A stretch of 64,000 bases of DNA, from the NCBI GenBank assembly GCA_947462335.1, contig OX381710.1, positions 29,875,004 to 29,939,003 of the forward strand, written 5' to 3'. A program made the translations under genes and the position numbers. Within the stretch, counting starts at the first letter, position 1. The number at the start of each line of letters is the position of its first letter. Positions 19,577 through 31,714 of the stretch are shown one piece after another. This DNA is from Harmothoe impar (taxonomy: Eukaryota > Annelida > Polychaeta > Phyllodocida > Polynoidae). The notes beneath the pieces are model-generated. The model saw only the letters and a list, made by a program, of their open reading frames with translations, was not told the origin of the DNA and did not search any database.

Positions 19577-20620
19577 ATGGGGTGCCAACTGTTCATGAAA
19601 GAAAATTCAAATAGATTTTTTTTTTTTTAGTATCAGATTAATGCAACTACAAGTCGTGATAGCACTTAAAGCATTCTATTTGCATTAATATGAATGGTGG
19701 CCACCTTATGGGGTGCCAAATATTCATGAAAGAAAAATTGATAAGAATTTGTTTTTTATTAGCATTAAATTGATGCAACTACAATTTGAGATTGCATTTC
19801 AAGCATCGGGGCATTCAATGAATGGTAGTCATCTTAAATATATGGGGTGCCAACTGTTCATAAATAAAAAAAAGAATAGAATTAGTTTTTTTATTAGTAT
19901 CAGATTAATGCAACTACAATTTGTGATTGCACTTAAAGCATTGTGGCATGCAATGACTGGTAGCCACCTTGAATGTATGGGGTGCCAACTGTTCATGAAA
20001 GAAAAAAAAGAAAGTTCTTTTTTTAAGAATCAAATTAATGCAACAGCAACTCAAGATTGCATTTAAGCATTATGGCATTCAATGATTGGTGGCCATCTTG
20101 AACCTATGGGGTGCCAACTCTTCATGAAAAAAACAACTAAATTGGATGTTTTTAACAGTTTAAAATTAATGCAACTACATTTCAAGATTGCATTTAAAGC
20201 ATTGTGGCATTCAATGAATGGTGGCCATCCTAAACCTATGGGGTGCCAACTGTGTTTGAAAAAGGTATCAAATAGAAATGTTCTTATATAGATATCAAAT
20301 TAATGCAACTACAATTTTTCATTGCACTGAAAGCATTGTGGCATTTAGTAAATGGTAGCCATCTTGAATGGGTTGAATGAAGGAAAAATCAAATAGGATT
20401 TGTTTTTTTGATAGTATCAGATTAATGCAACTACAAGTCGTGATAGCACTTAAAGCATTCTATTTGCATTAATATGAATGGTGGCCACCTTATGGGGTGC
20501 CAAATATTCATGAAAGAAAAGTAGAATAGATTTTTTTTCATTAGTATCAAACTACTGCAACTGCAATTCGAGATTACATTGAAAGCATGGTGGCATTCAA
20601 TCAATGGTTGCAATCTTGAA
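19577..20620. repeat. 131-bp tandem array, about 8 units
   Basis: ATGGGGTGCC marks units at 19577, 19708, 19842, 19977, 20106, 20238 and 20492, with a degenerate mark at about 20368. Each unit has a T-run, AATGCAACTACAA, a GCA-TTAAAGCAT block and ATGGTGGCCA. Most units differ by 10-25 percent, but 19628-19736 and 20412-20520 are identical over 109 bp at a spacing of 784 bp. Confidence 0.93.
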
Positions 20621-21479
20621 TTTTGAAATGAACATACACACAGACATATAGGCATGAACATGGTGTTCTCCTTCATATAGATATTCATGGATTTCTACTT
20701 CTAATAAATATAGCTTTCTGTTACATGGATGTCGATGTCCAGTTTTAGATATATATCCATATAGTGCATTGGAGTGCTATAATGTTGGACTGCTGTATAT
20801 TTTAGTTTTTCCAACGCCCCCACATTTCTCTCATTTATTTATATCCTATGGTGCAAAACGCGAGGTCTTTAATTAGTATGAAAGGACTTCCCCCATATAG
20901 TTTACACACACTGTACACGCTAGAATATAGTCATGTACAATCAAAATTAGAGGCCATTGCTTTTAATATAAAATGATAAATGGACCAAATATCCCACGTA
21001 TACATTCAAAAAATCTGACTGTGTACAGTACTTTGCTGACGCCGGTTCCTGTGTCCCATTGTACACATTCTGATGTTTTTCCCAACACAATACACGCCAC
21101 CCAGACTAGGCAATCCACAGAGTCTGAATAATTTATCTGGCGAATGAACGCCTGTCGGTATTGTCGTGTTATCATTCCCAGCAATGCCGGACAATAAACG
21201 CGAGGTAGATTTATTCTTGGGTCCAGTGAAGGACGGTCCCAATGGCAGGTGACAGATAGACCACCGTCACAGTTGGATGGAGGGATATAGAGGAACAATG
21301 AGGAAACTGCTGATATGCGTCTGGCATGAGTCCAGACAAATATGCTAAATGGTGAATGAACATAATTATTAGTGTCTGCAAGTTTAATTATCATATTGCC
21401 TAATGTACAATAAGATATCAATCACTTTCTTGTTCCTTCATACTTGCAAATCACATCCTTATATTAAAGGTTAAGGGAA

Positions 21480-21850
21480 CCACTTTGAGGGATTTTAGTA
21501 TCAATTTTAGCGAAATACGAAAGATGTTTATATATCTGACTATATCTTTTGAAAACTTTTGAAAATGCAAAACATCCATATATTTGGAATGTATAAAGAA
21601 CAACATTAATCGTGGTGTCCTTCCTCTTGGTGCTTGACATGGAAACATGGTTTTTATTGCAAATAGAAAAATTAAGGAAGACAATAGATAGAGGTTACAA
21701 GTCACAATGATATCTCTGCTGAAAACAGAAAGAAAATGTTTGAAAAAAGTATATATATATCCGTTTGATAATTAGAGGGATTATGCTAATTTGATAGAGA
21801 TATCTTTAAAACAATAATATTATGTAGAGCTTATTTGCATTTGGGACTTG
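21480..21850 (+). repeat. Dispersed repeat, copy 2
   Basis: Diverged direct copy of 17691-18130, with the same ordered blocks. Its family is unknown. Confidence 0.5.
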
Positions 21851-22140
21851 CAGTGTACTTACCCAGCTTGGCCATACACTTATACTGTGACACAACACAG
21901 GAAAACGTAACATTGAGGGATTTAGTGGCACAAACTGGTAGGTGCACGACCAGTGCAGAAATACATTATGGTATTCCCTTGTGACTAATCAGGGAATTTT
22001 AGCCACTTCTTCTTGCCCGATTTTGACAATAATAATAATCGCTATGAGCCATTGGTCCCATTAGAGATAAAGTATAAATATGGACTGTAGTTGCAAATGC
22101 AATGTCTTTATTGAAAGCCAAAAATAATGAGAACCTTTAC

Positions 22141-22760
22141 CCCCTAAGATATCCACCCCCTACATATTCAATGCTGTGTCTGTGGTTCAAGAAGTGTTCT
22201 TGCATGTATCCTGAAACTAACGAGATGAAGGATATTTACCCCTGACATCTACCTCCCGGACATTTACCCCCTGGGACATCTACCTTCCTAGGACATCTAC
22301 TCCCTAGGCCATTTACCCCCTTTGACTTTTACCCTCTAGGATTTCTATCTCTGTGGGACATTCACCCCCTCCACATGCCCATGTAGTTGAGTCACATCAT
22401 GTAGAGGGGGTAGAATCTGATGTCCCCAGGGGCAGAGGTCCTAGAGGGTAAATTTCCAAGAGGGTAGATGACCAAGGGATGGAGGTCCTACAGTGTAGAA
22501 GTCCTATCGGGTCAATGTCAAGGGGGTAAAAGTCAGGGGTTATTATATCTGGGAGATGAATCCTTCCACCTCCTGGTTTTGGAACCAGAACACTGCTTCC
22601 TTCTTGAGCCACAGCCAGAGCATTGACCATGTAGGGGGTGTATGTGCTAGGGGCTAAATGTCCTAAGGAGGTAAAGGTCCAGGAGGTAGATGTCCAAGGG
22701 GTAGATGTCCAAAGGGGTAGAAGGTAGGGGGTAGATGTACGGGGGGTACCTGTCTTGATA
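22141..22760. repeat. Inverted pair of copies with TACCCCCTGGACATC minisatellite
   Basis: The left part (22141-22362) reads CCCCCTACAT-TCAATGCT-CTGTGG-TCAAGAAG and then many TTTACCCCCT and GGACATCTAC words. The right part (22396-22760) carries the same pieces as reverse complement, with AGGGGGTAGATGTCC words and the complement of the same unique block at about 22568-22650. Together they could form a large imperfect hairpin. The 133-codon minus-strand frame here is a repeat artefact. Confidence 0.8.
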
Positions 22761-25700
22761 CCCTCTCCCCTCCCTTCCCCTCTCCTCCCCTTCCTCATAT
22801 TTGGATGTGTGGCGTCTTTTTCAAAATCCTACGTCGGCCACTGCTCAGTTTTATACTTTTGATTTGAGAGAGCGGCGGAGTACACAAAATTGCTTCTTGG
22901 GAAAATATGAATGACATTGACATAACAGCACATGAGAGTCTGATCCCTTATTCGTAATTAGTTTAGAGAGTGGCTCCTTATTTGAGCACTTGGAGACCTC
23001 ACGATGTCAGTTATTGTTAACGTTAAGTCTTACCCTAAGAGCCGCAACCTTAAGCTGTACACCTCTTGCAGTCTTTGTGTCTTCTCCGCATACTGAACCT
23101 ATTCACTCCAGAGTCATAAGCCACTATGTTAGGAGTAAAGAAAATAGCATGTCCAAGACCTGTCTTTAGATTTACTCTGCAACATACTGGATTTCCGGTT
23201 GACACAGGAAAAATGGTACACCAGTGCTCCAAATGGCAACCTGATACAAACTGCTTTTGATCAGCACGTATTTAAGTTGGGATAAATATGAGATGCGATT
23301 AAGTATGTGATGGCATTAATCTGAACAAGATAGGGTAATCAGCCAAACATGCATTTTGGCTGAAAGGTATCATTCCATGTTGGGTGCAGGTGGGAGTACT
23401 AGCTCAATATGTTATTTACTCTAATGCATTCGGATCTGTCAATTCAAAGTTATTTGTTTTCCTGGTTGTTTTCTTTTCAAAGTAGTTTTCAACTGGACTG
23501 AAACTAAGCAAATTAGCCTTAGAAATCTGTGTCCAAGTGTCTATGTGTATCCCAAGGGCTCAGCATGGGCCCGCCAAATGGACCCACACTATTCTCAGCC
23601 CACCACTTGATTATTGTGGCATTAAGCCACCTATCATCGTTTCTGTGCAAATGCCTTGAGTCGATATGCATGTCAGATCATACATTGTATATAAGATAAC
23701 CCTGCCACTGTCTTGGGCTATATTTTCAGGTTTACATTCTTACTATCTGTGTCAACCAAGTTAACAGATAGGATTATTCTCAGCTACAGTAAATTTCAAA
23801 AATGAGTGTATTTTGCCCTGCCCTGATATGAGGGGCCCCCAATGAGCAGTCATACCTGGGCCACACTTAGTGCCTATCAGGAACACAGATGGGCCAATTT
23901 GGGAATGTCGGGTGGAGACTTTACCATATTTTAGAACTTAAAATCCGACGATTTACAAATAATTTTCAGTAAATTAGGATATAATCATTTCCAATGGTTC
24001 TGGACCATGCCTACAATGTTTATTAGTATATCAACCATTTCAACCTTCTTCAAGACAGATAATCCCAAAACGTCCCTGTTGACCTGCCTTCTCGACTAAG
24101 CTGTTCGGCCACTTTCTCTACCACTCTACCCTACATACTGTAGGATAGTACATCCTTTTACCAACCCCTACCTTTCCACAACTGTTGCATTCTGTCCACG
24201 CCCGGACCTGTCCATATCCACGTCAGCTGCCCCACAAACAGACCAAATCTTCACCTTAATAGGCTGTGAAGCACTCCCGTCCTCCGCCACTTGGACGCCT
24301 TCAAAACCCAATTTGTCCCCGTCCCTGGCCCAGCCTTCTATAACACGTATCGACCACAAAATGTGTACGCAGGGCCCGAGCAAATTGCCCCAGCGTTAAA
24401 GGCGTTGGTACCTCGTCCCCTTTTTGGATGTGCTGATCGATGGCATGCACAGCATTTCGTGATTTCTTTCTGCAATACTGACTGCCGTCCACAGTGTGCC
24501 GTTGGCCCACGTGTTTAGATATTTTCCAAAGGCATTTGAATAATTAACTGAAAAACCGTGTTGGTCTCAGGGTCTCCAAATGCTGCGTATTGATGACGGT
24601 TATCGACCACCCAGCTTATGTTGACCGTGGCTTGGGTTGGCAGTCATTTTGAAGAGGCAGTATAATTGCAACCTCTTAAAGTTGTCAATTTGCAAATATT
24701 AAATAACAGGGTCTGAGAGTCAGAAAGTGGGGCATAAAACAGCTCCATGCACTAATTAGTAGATAATGAATTTCATATGATGTAAAATTCTGGTACGGCG
24801 AATATTCTGACCACATTGTAGAAATCCTTTTGAAAACGAACTACTCACCTATTTTGAATTCCTCTAATATGCAGGTTTAAATGCCTGGATGGAATTCTAA
24901 CCATTGTAGTGGACTGATCGGCAGCCTATATACCTATTCAGCAACAGTTAATTAACGGTAGCTTATATGGGTGGTTACCATGGGTACATTTCTTAAAATC
25001 ATGGGTACCATCATTAACCAAAGGCCAACGAACTACTTAATGGACATGACCCCAGGGCATCTCTGGCGCCCCGTGTCTCCATTTAGTAGAATTAGAGACT
25101 GATTATTGTCCATCATAATGTGCCCCCCTGCCTCTTCCCCTGCTCACTCACACATGGGGTCCCTATAGGCAGACAGAGCCAGCCCTACCCTGCCCCAGAC
25201 TGTGGTACCCTGGAGGAAAGTGGGTGGGATTTAAGGAGCAGGAAATCAATGATTACCCTCTTTGTCTACCCCTCGTCCTCCGACCTGCGGGTTGTGGCAT
25301 CGGGCCAGGGGTGTGTCCCTTGGGTGAGGCCGTTATGACACAGCCACTTTCTGCTTACTATACCTAGTCTGTACCTATTGGGTAATGCAGGCAAGGGCAG
25401 TCTATACTGTATCCCCAGCCCATATTAACTGTCCCACACCATGCATCGGACGCGACCAGAATTCATGTATGCTTAGCTATAGGACGTACTACCAAGTTTG
25501 ATCAAGTGTGTCGTACTATCTCTTTACTTAGAAATATATTCAACATAGTTTTCATTGTAGTAATAAACCATGTTATGTTCATTGAACATTCACTACGCGT
25601 TGATTTGAAGATTATGGATAGTATCCACTTAAAACATCATTACTTTCAAGAAGTAATGATATAAATTCAGATATTCCAGTAATTACTCTGGAGTATGATA

Positions 25701-26742
25701 TAGGATTATTTCAAGATACAAATAGCAATACAGAGACGTCAGATAAATGTAGACATTAACTAAAGGCAATACGACTACATTTTTCTTGGACTAAAATTCA
25801 AAAGCCATCAGCTTGACTAGGTATCAATGAATTGTATTCATTACTTTATAGTTATATAGAGAAATACCCACAAGTTGACCTTAAAATGCACCAAATCATG
25901 TCAAATTTTCAGTTTTTATCTATAGAGCAGTTTGGAATCATAAAATACACCATTTATATATGATTTCTAGGACACATTGCTGTTCTAAGCCAAGGTACAT
26001 GTATGACAAGTAACGTTTTTGTTTAAAAAATAAACGTTCCAAAGGTTCCAAAGGTGCAAAACTTGGAGGAAATCTGAAAAAATATCCTTTATTAATGATG
26101 TATAATATGTCATAAACTACATATATTATGGCCTAAATAATGTAGAATAAAGCCAATTTTTTACCGAACGTTTATACAGTCCTAAAGTCTCCATGAGATC
26201 TGATATTAGATGAGACCCGTACCTCTTCCACATCCACCAATGTAAATAATGAGAATAACCCCTTCCATCCAGAGAGTTCTGCATGTGCTTAGTCGGCGTA
26301 TTATATACACCTGACAGCTCATACCTCAACAACTCCCTATTCTACTCCCTTAGACACAGGAGGAGAAGCACGAGGCTTCAGGGGTACTGTGGGTCCCTCA
26401 ATCCTCATTCACTCCTCCCTCTCCTCCCTCCAGACCCAGCCATCCCCCACCCACCCATCCTCCAGGCCGCTCAATATCTTGTATAGAAACGTGCCCTAAT
26501 GGGACATTCCCCACCAGGCGTCGCATCGGACCCCAGATACCCAGGGGTGCAGGAACTCTGGAATGCGGCTCGCATACCGCAGCTCAATATGAGCCCATCA
26601 CTCTTACACGCATTACATCAATTATGTTATACAAGATAGCCACATTTTGAGAAAGTGCTGTTTGACGTAGTATTGACTGATAGGTAGTTCAATTTTCTTG
26701 CATACCACTTAGAACTACGATGATGTTTCTGTTTTCTTACAG

Positions 26743-26807
26743 CGGTTCTGCATTTACCTGCTTACGATTTAAACGCATCAACAGTAATATCGTCGAGGTG
26801 TATTCAG
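26743..26807 (+). CDS. Exon 2: module A1, 65-nt exon
   Basis: The acceptor is TTTTCTTACAG and the donor GTAAGT. The exon enters in phase 2 and leaves in phase 1. The joined peptide reads DGSAFTCLRFKRINSNIVEV followed by YSG. It has exactly the length and phases of exon 10 (44823-44887), whose peptide RYTCIHFSEEGEHVLKFQ aligns with it at the T-C-[LI]-x-F core. It is too short to stand out as an ORF; the phase match and the aligned partner exon support it. Confidence 0.85.
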
Positions 26808-27096
26808 GTAAGTGGAAACGATCTCCTTCATACCTCTCATTTTGAATATCAAAGTGTTACGCCCACCTTTAACCCTTGCTCTTATAGTTGATTAGAAAAG
26901 CGTCGACTTATCCCTGGCATCACATGGGTACTCGAAGTACTGTGGGCAACCATTTACACGCTAATCAGATCAGATAGAGATCATGCTCAAGCCGTTGCTC
27001 TCCTTTACCTGTTAACTTGTGACAATTGTACTTTGTACTGCAGACTTCCAATTCCCCTGCCAACCCGCTCTGCTCCCCCATGCGCTGAAAATCTTT

Positions 27097-27571
27097 AAGA
27101 GGTTAGTCATTAGTGGCTATCACTGGTTCGTCATAGGAGTATTAATTCATCCTTCATTAGTCAAAATGACGAGCTTGTACTTTAAAGAAAATGACTGAGT
27201 ATTAATTTAGCCTTAGTCAATATGACTAACCCTAATACACATAAAAAGAAAAGACTAAAGTGGGCTAGTTTATTTGACTAACCTGGCAGCATTGATTAAC
27301 ACAGATTGGTCGTATAGGGAGCCAGAAAATGACTGAGAGACACTTACGGTAGTCATATTTTGGCTTCCTATATGCCCAACCCATGTTAATTAATGCTGTC
27401 AGGTTAGTCAAACCGACTAACACCCCTTGGTGTTTTTATTTTAAGGCACATTAGGTTTAGTCATTTTGAATAAGGCATTACTTTTTTCCTAGTCATTTTC
27501 GAGCATAAGTTCGCCATTTTGGCTAATGTACCTATGACGAGCTTGGGATAGCCACTTCTGACTAACCTCTT
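27097..27571. mobile_element. 475-bp foldback MITE
   Basis: The ends are AAGAGGTTAGTCA and TGACTAACCTCTT. The whole left half (to about 27330) pairs with the right half, with matching internal words such as CCTGGCAGCATTGATTAACA on the left and GTTAATTAATGCTGTCAGG on the right. There is no coding capacity. A target-site duplication is not clear. Confidence 0.85.
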
Positions 27572-27660
27572 CATAGGAATTAAGATATGGGAAGGGCCAG
27601 CAAACCTAAGAAAGAAAATTCGATGTGCCTAGCTTTTCAGACATGCAAATAGAAACCAAT

Positions 27661-27815
27661 AGACAAAGGCCCATGGCCAGAGGATATTTTGGTATCGTTC
27701 CCCCCAAGGTGGGGCTGGGGCAGTATCCCACAAAGCCGCAGGCTGAGTGGGATGCGCCCCAGCCCCACCGAGGGGGGAACGGTACCAAAAATCCTCTGGC
27801 CATGGGCCTTTGCCT
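27661..27815. mobile_element. 155-bp near-perfect hairpin element
   Basis: GGCCCATGGCCAGAGGAT on the left pairs with ATCCTCTGGCCATGGGCC on the right, and the pairing continues through GTTCCCCCC and GGTGGGGCTGGGGC to a short central loop near 27730-27745. It may be a very young foldback MITE or encode a hairpin RNA. The overlapping frames on both strands are artefacts of the symmetry. Confidence 0.85.
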
Positions 27816-28227
27816 TTATTTCATGGTTTTTATTCTTCAAAATATGTTTAATTGCATATAAATGGCCATAAGAATTTGAACAAATGATGATGTCATAGGC
27901 CATGTGATACAGGAGGACCGTACCCATGGGGGGCATGGGATACGGGATTTCTAGTACTTAAGCATAGTGGTCATCATATCCACCATGAAATAAACCTTGA
28001 TTCTCTTATGGCCCAAGAAACACACCGCTGAAAGGAGCCAATGTTGGGGAAAGATTGCTGGAAACGTATTTCTGTAAACACAATACATATCAACCTACAG
28101 TGATCAATACCGCCTGAGTCAGGCGTCTACATACTACAAAATGGGAGTTAGTTAGATGGGAGTTGGTCACAAATGTATTTGATGGTGAGATACCTTTGTT
28201 GAATGGAATAATGGTGCGAACTTGTAT

Positions 28228-29040
28228 AGGGTAGATGCACCCTGAGTCGGACAGACACCTTGAGTCGGACACCATTGGGTTTGAATTACATACCCAATAT
28301 AAATAAGCTGACTTTTGTGTCAACTAAAATTGAAACCTGATGTGTTTTTCATTCTAACAAATACAATATACCAAAAATGAGCCATCTTACACATGGTGCA
28401 ATGACTGCATGAACTTGGGGTGTTTTTGCAATATTTTCAAGATGAAAGTCAATAGCAAATGGGAAATTTGGTTTCTTTCCTCAATCTATAATGGCTTTCG
28501 CTTTGTAGTTACAGCATCCCTAGGGGGAATACAAGCAAGATATATATTTTTGCGATAGTTCAGATCAATAAATTTTTTTTTAATTACCCATAATAGTTTG
28601 TAAGAGGGGATCCATTCTAAGCATCAAATTGCACCTAAAGTCGGACACTAATGATAACCAGAGTCAGACACCAATTATTACATGAATAGGGAGGTTTATA
28701 TAATGCTTTTTTCATCTGCTACAGCTATTTCACTGTTCTCAGGTCTTATGCTGATAATCTGATACAGAAAATTCTTCAAAATATTAATATTAATAGGTGG
28801 ACTAGAAATAGACTTCCTAAACCAGGCACTGAACATTGAGTTCAAGCAGAATTGCTCTAAATTAAAAAAAAAATCTTCCATTGACTACCTGTTTGCAGGA
28901 CATATAAGTATGTTGAGTCTGCCTTCATTTTCTAGAATATCACCTAAAAACCTACTGTATATCATAATCATATCACAGTGTCCGACTCAAGGATCATTTC
29001 TGCCATGAAGTGTCCGACTTTAGGTTAAATTCAACCTTTA
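28228..29040. mobile_element. Mariner-like non-autonomous element, older copy
   Basis: The left end TAGGGTAGATGCACC is followed by repeated GAGTCGGACA. The right end carries GTGTCCGACT twice and a decayed terminus. It shares its end and internal words with the better-preserved element at 35418-36414. Confidence 0.6.
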
Positions 29041-31639
29041 GAAATCAATATTTTAGATGCAGTCTTATTTGTACTTAAGGGAGGAATTGAAATGCAATTC
29101 CTTCAGAGATATAAGCTGATGTATCGTATGTGTCACTTGGTGTAATGATATCAAAAATGGCATACTTTAAATGGGCCAAATCGATTAGCTAAAGATGGTC
29201 ACGTAATAATGGTCCAGGAGCGTCCGGAATGGGTGCCTTTACCCTAGGTGTTTTCTCGAATGAGATGTGCAGATAAGCGGTCTGTTCTATACAAGTAGGT
29301 AGAACGGGGCTGCAACAGCACCATGAGTTACGCCCCAAAGATCCATAGCATCAAGACATAAATCACAAAAGAGACCTTTTTTTACTCCCTTGTAGCACTG
29401 TACAAATTGAATGTATCTAATGTGAGAAGATTAGTTTATTCTAAAGAGGAGAGCCATATACGTATATATGTGCTCACTATGCAAAACAAATCTTCATACT
29501 TTGTTGTATTGACATCAAAGGGGCTGCTCTTTATGCACAATGCACATCATTGAACTGATGAAGACAATGGCGTTACAGCTTGGTGTGTTGGAGCCTAATT
29601 AATTTATGTAAAAAATTGGGGGATTCGATGATAAATCATGAGGTGATATGTCCCATATCCCTGCCATCTCCATTCTTCCTCTACACCCCTCTTACTCCCC
29701 TCTTGCTGATCCTCAGCCCTTCGTATCCATCCCTACACTTCCCTTTGCTGTTCTAACTTTTCCCTGCTCCCTCCCCCAGGCAGTCAACACTTGTGGCTGC
29801 TGTGTGGAAACACTCTATGCTGTCGGTTCGGCCGTCTCGCATTTATTTTATACAACCCTGTTTCACCATAGATGCATGTATTGCAGTCGAGATTTGCCAT
29901 CTTGGCAATGGACAGCCCCCTCCCCCAACCCAACACCTCAAATCACTGCTTGCTTTGTGTCCCCCTTGAACGACATCGTATATAGGCGTCCCCTCAAATC
30001 GCCAGTCTGCTTTTCCATTTGTCTCTACCCCAGCTCCCAACATTACCACCTTCATACCTTACCCTACCTTGGACCACCTCGTCTTGGAGGGGGGGGGGGT
30101 ATGTCGGGTAATTTGCGCACTATGTTTCTGGTCGGCGGCAACAGGGCATTTGTTCCGGGCGCCTGCACGCTGCACGTGTTTACATGTCGTTAATCCGCCG
30201 CTAGGCCGCACCATCGGGTAACTATAAATTCCTGTCGTCGACGTGCCTTCTGACAAACTAGGAGGGAGGGGGTCGGGCTCTGGCCGCCATCGCTCACTGC
30301 CCAGTGGCACAAAAAGCGGTGGGCCGGTTAGTCGGGCCTGATTGAGCGCAGGCCGCGTCATGTCGTCGCGTATTGCCACATGTGGCGATGGATGGCGAGC
30401 GATGTGCGGCCAGCCGAGCTGACTCTTTGGTGGGTTGGGTTGGGTGGGGGGCTTGGTTGGTGATTTGGTGGGGGGGGGGGGGGGGTAAAGAGGGGATGGA
30501 GGGGCAGCATATGGAAGGATAGGAGTGAGGCATAGGCAGGACTAAGGGTGGTATATCGACGGACATATATATGGTTTATGCATATGCTGAGGGAGTCTGG
30601 CAGGGAGGCCGTCAGACGTACCGAAAAGTTGCAGAGTAGATCTAGGGATAGAAACATATATAGGTATTTCATGTATTGGGTATGAAGAAAACGTATAATG
30701 TGGAAAATATACTACAAGAAGACAATATAGAGAAACCAACCCCAGCGACAACGTTATCGAACCTCCTTATCTGCCAACGCTCATTTACACACTGCTATGG
30801 TATGAGAATATTAACTAGGACAGCTAACATCATAGATTCATTTCACCGTCATATTGATATTCGACCTGCCCCTTCGACAAGAGCCAAAGGGGCAACAAGG
30901 ATCTTTTAACTATAATATCAGGGCTTAGCTTTTCAAGGAATAACGTGAGTCCCAGTGAATGCCATTTAACGTGACCAATGTATTGCTTACAGCGCCGATG
31001 CTTTAGGTGAACAGCTGGCTCTTAATTTTATTGAAAAGCTCAGTGGTCGCTGAGGGTCAGACCTTTTAATTGTGGGGCTTACAGGAACCCTTTGTCGGCC
31101 ATACGGGCTATCCATCATAATTCTCTACCAACCATCGGCCATCCAACTGTGAGAAACCCCACAACACCACCTTAATGCAGGTCTGGGGGGCTGTCTGACG
31201 GGGGTGGGTGAGGGGAGGTAATGACTGCAACATTTTTATATTTGCTCAATGAAATTGAATGAGACTCGCTTTTTGAACTCTCCTTGAAACCCAATATGCA
31301 TTGGAAAGGCCATGTCAAATTGAAATCGGAATAGCTCATGAGATGGGACAATTCAATTGTCCATTAAAATTGACGAACATCCAGCAGTCAAGAATATTGA
31401 CAATTCAATTAGGCTTCTTCGTCTGTTAGGAACTGCTTTCAAGCTAAGGATGAGTTAGGCAGAAGAAAAACATACCCACTGAGACCTCCTCTGATTCCCC
31501 TGGTCCCAACCATAACGTCCATGTCCTCCCCAACGTATAGTGTAGCAATCTATGATGACAGTATAAGCTCATAGGGGCACATAATAACACTTATTTCCGT
31601 CTATATGTTTCCTAATGCCTGTTTTCTCGATTTATTCAG

Positions 31640-31714
31640 CAACTCCTAAGGAGGTGAATGAGGATCGGCTCTGTTATGATGAGTCCTTCCACAAAGAAGA
31701 ATGGCCCTGGCTGG
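31640..31714 (+). CDS. Exon 3: module A1, last part
   Basis: The acceptor is TTTATTCAG and the donor GTAAGC, with phase 1 at both ends. The 25-residue peptide ATPKEVNEDRLCYDESFHKE plus EWPWL contains one cysteine. It corresponds to exon 11 of module A2, also phase 1 to 1, where the cysteine lies in FHMCKFED. It links A1 to B1. Confidence 0.82.

Larger units (their letters stand above)
18824..26742 (+). other. Intron 1 (7.9 kb)
   Basis: It contains the 131-bp tandem array (19577-20620), dispersed repeat copy 2 (21480-21850) and the inverted minisatellite copies (22141-22760). From 22800 to 26742 I see no gene or strong repeat. The 152-codon minus-strand frame at 20963-21421 has no recognisable domain. 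Confidence 0.6.
26808..31639 (+). other. Intron 2 (4.8 kb)
   Basis: It holds three small transposon-like elements (27097-27571, 27661-27815, 28228-29040). A G/C-rich stretch follows at 29650-30560 with G-runs at 30088-30101 and 30471-30486. The 181-codon frame at 29648-30193 is Pro/Ser-rich low complexity and not supported as coding. Confidence 0.6.

Noticed and set aside
19713..20291. Repeated MNGSHLEYMGCQLF-type frame that looks like a repeat protein
   Set aside because: The periodicity is the 131-bp DNA tandem array. The period is not a multiple of three, and T-runs and stops break the frame.
20963..21421. 152-codon minus-strand frame
   Set aside because: No recognisable domain, no splice or polyadenylation context; within the range of chance in 64 kb.
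22397..22798. 133-codon minus-strand frame rich in Thr/Pro/Leu
   Set aside because: Direct translation of the GGACATCTACCCC minisatellite.
29648..30193. 181-codon + strand frame, the longest in the window
   Set aside because: Pro/Ser/His-rich with a glycine run from a G-tract; no domain and no conserved-looking segment. It lies inside intron 2.
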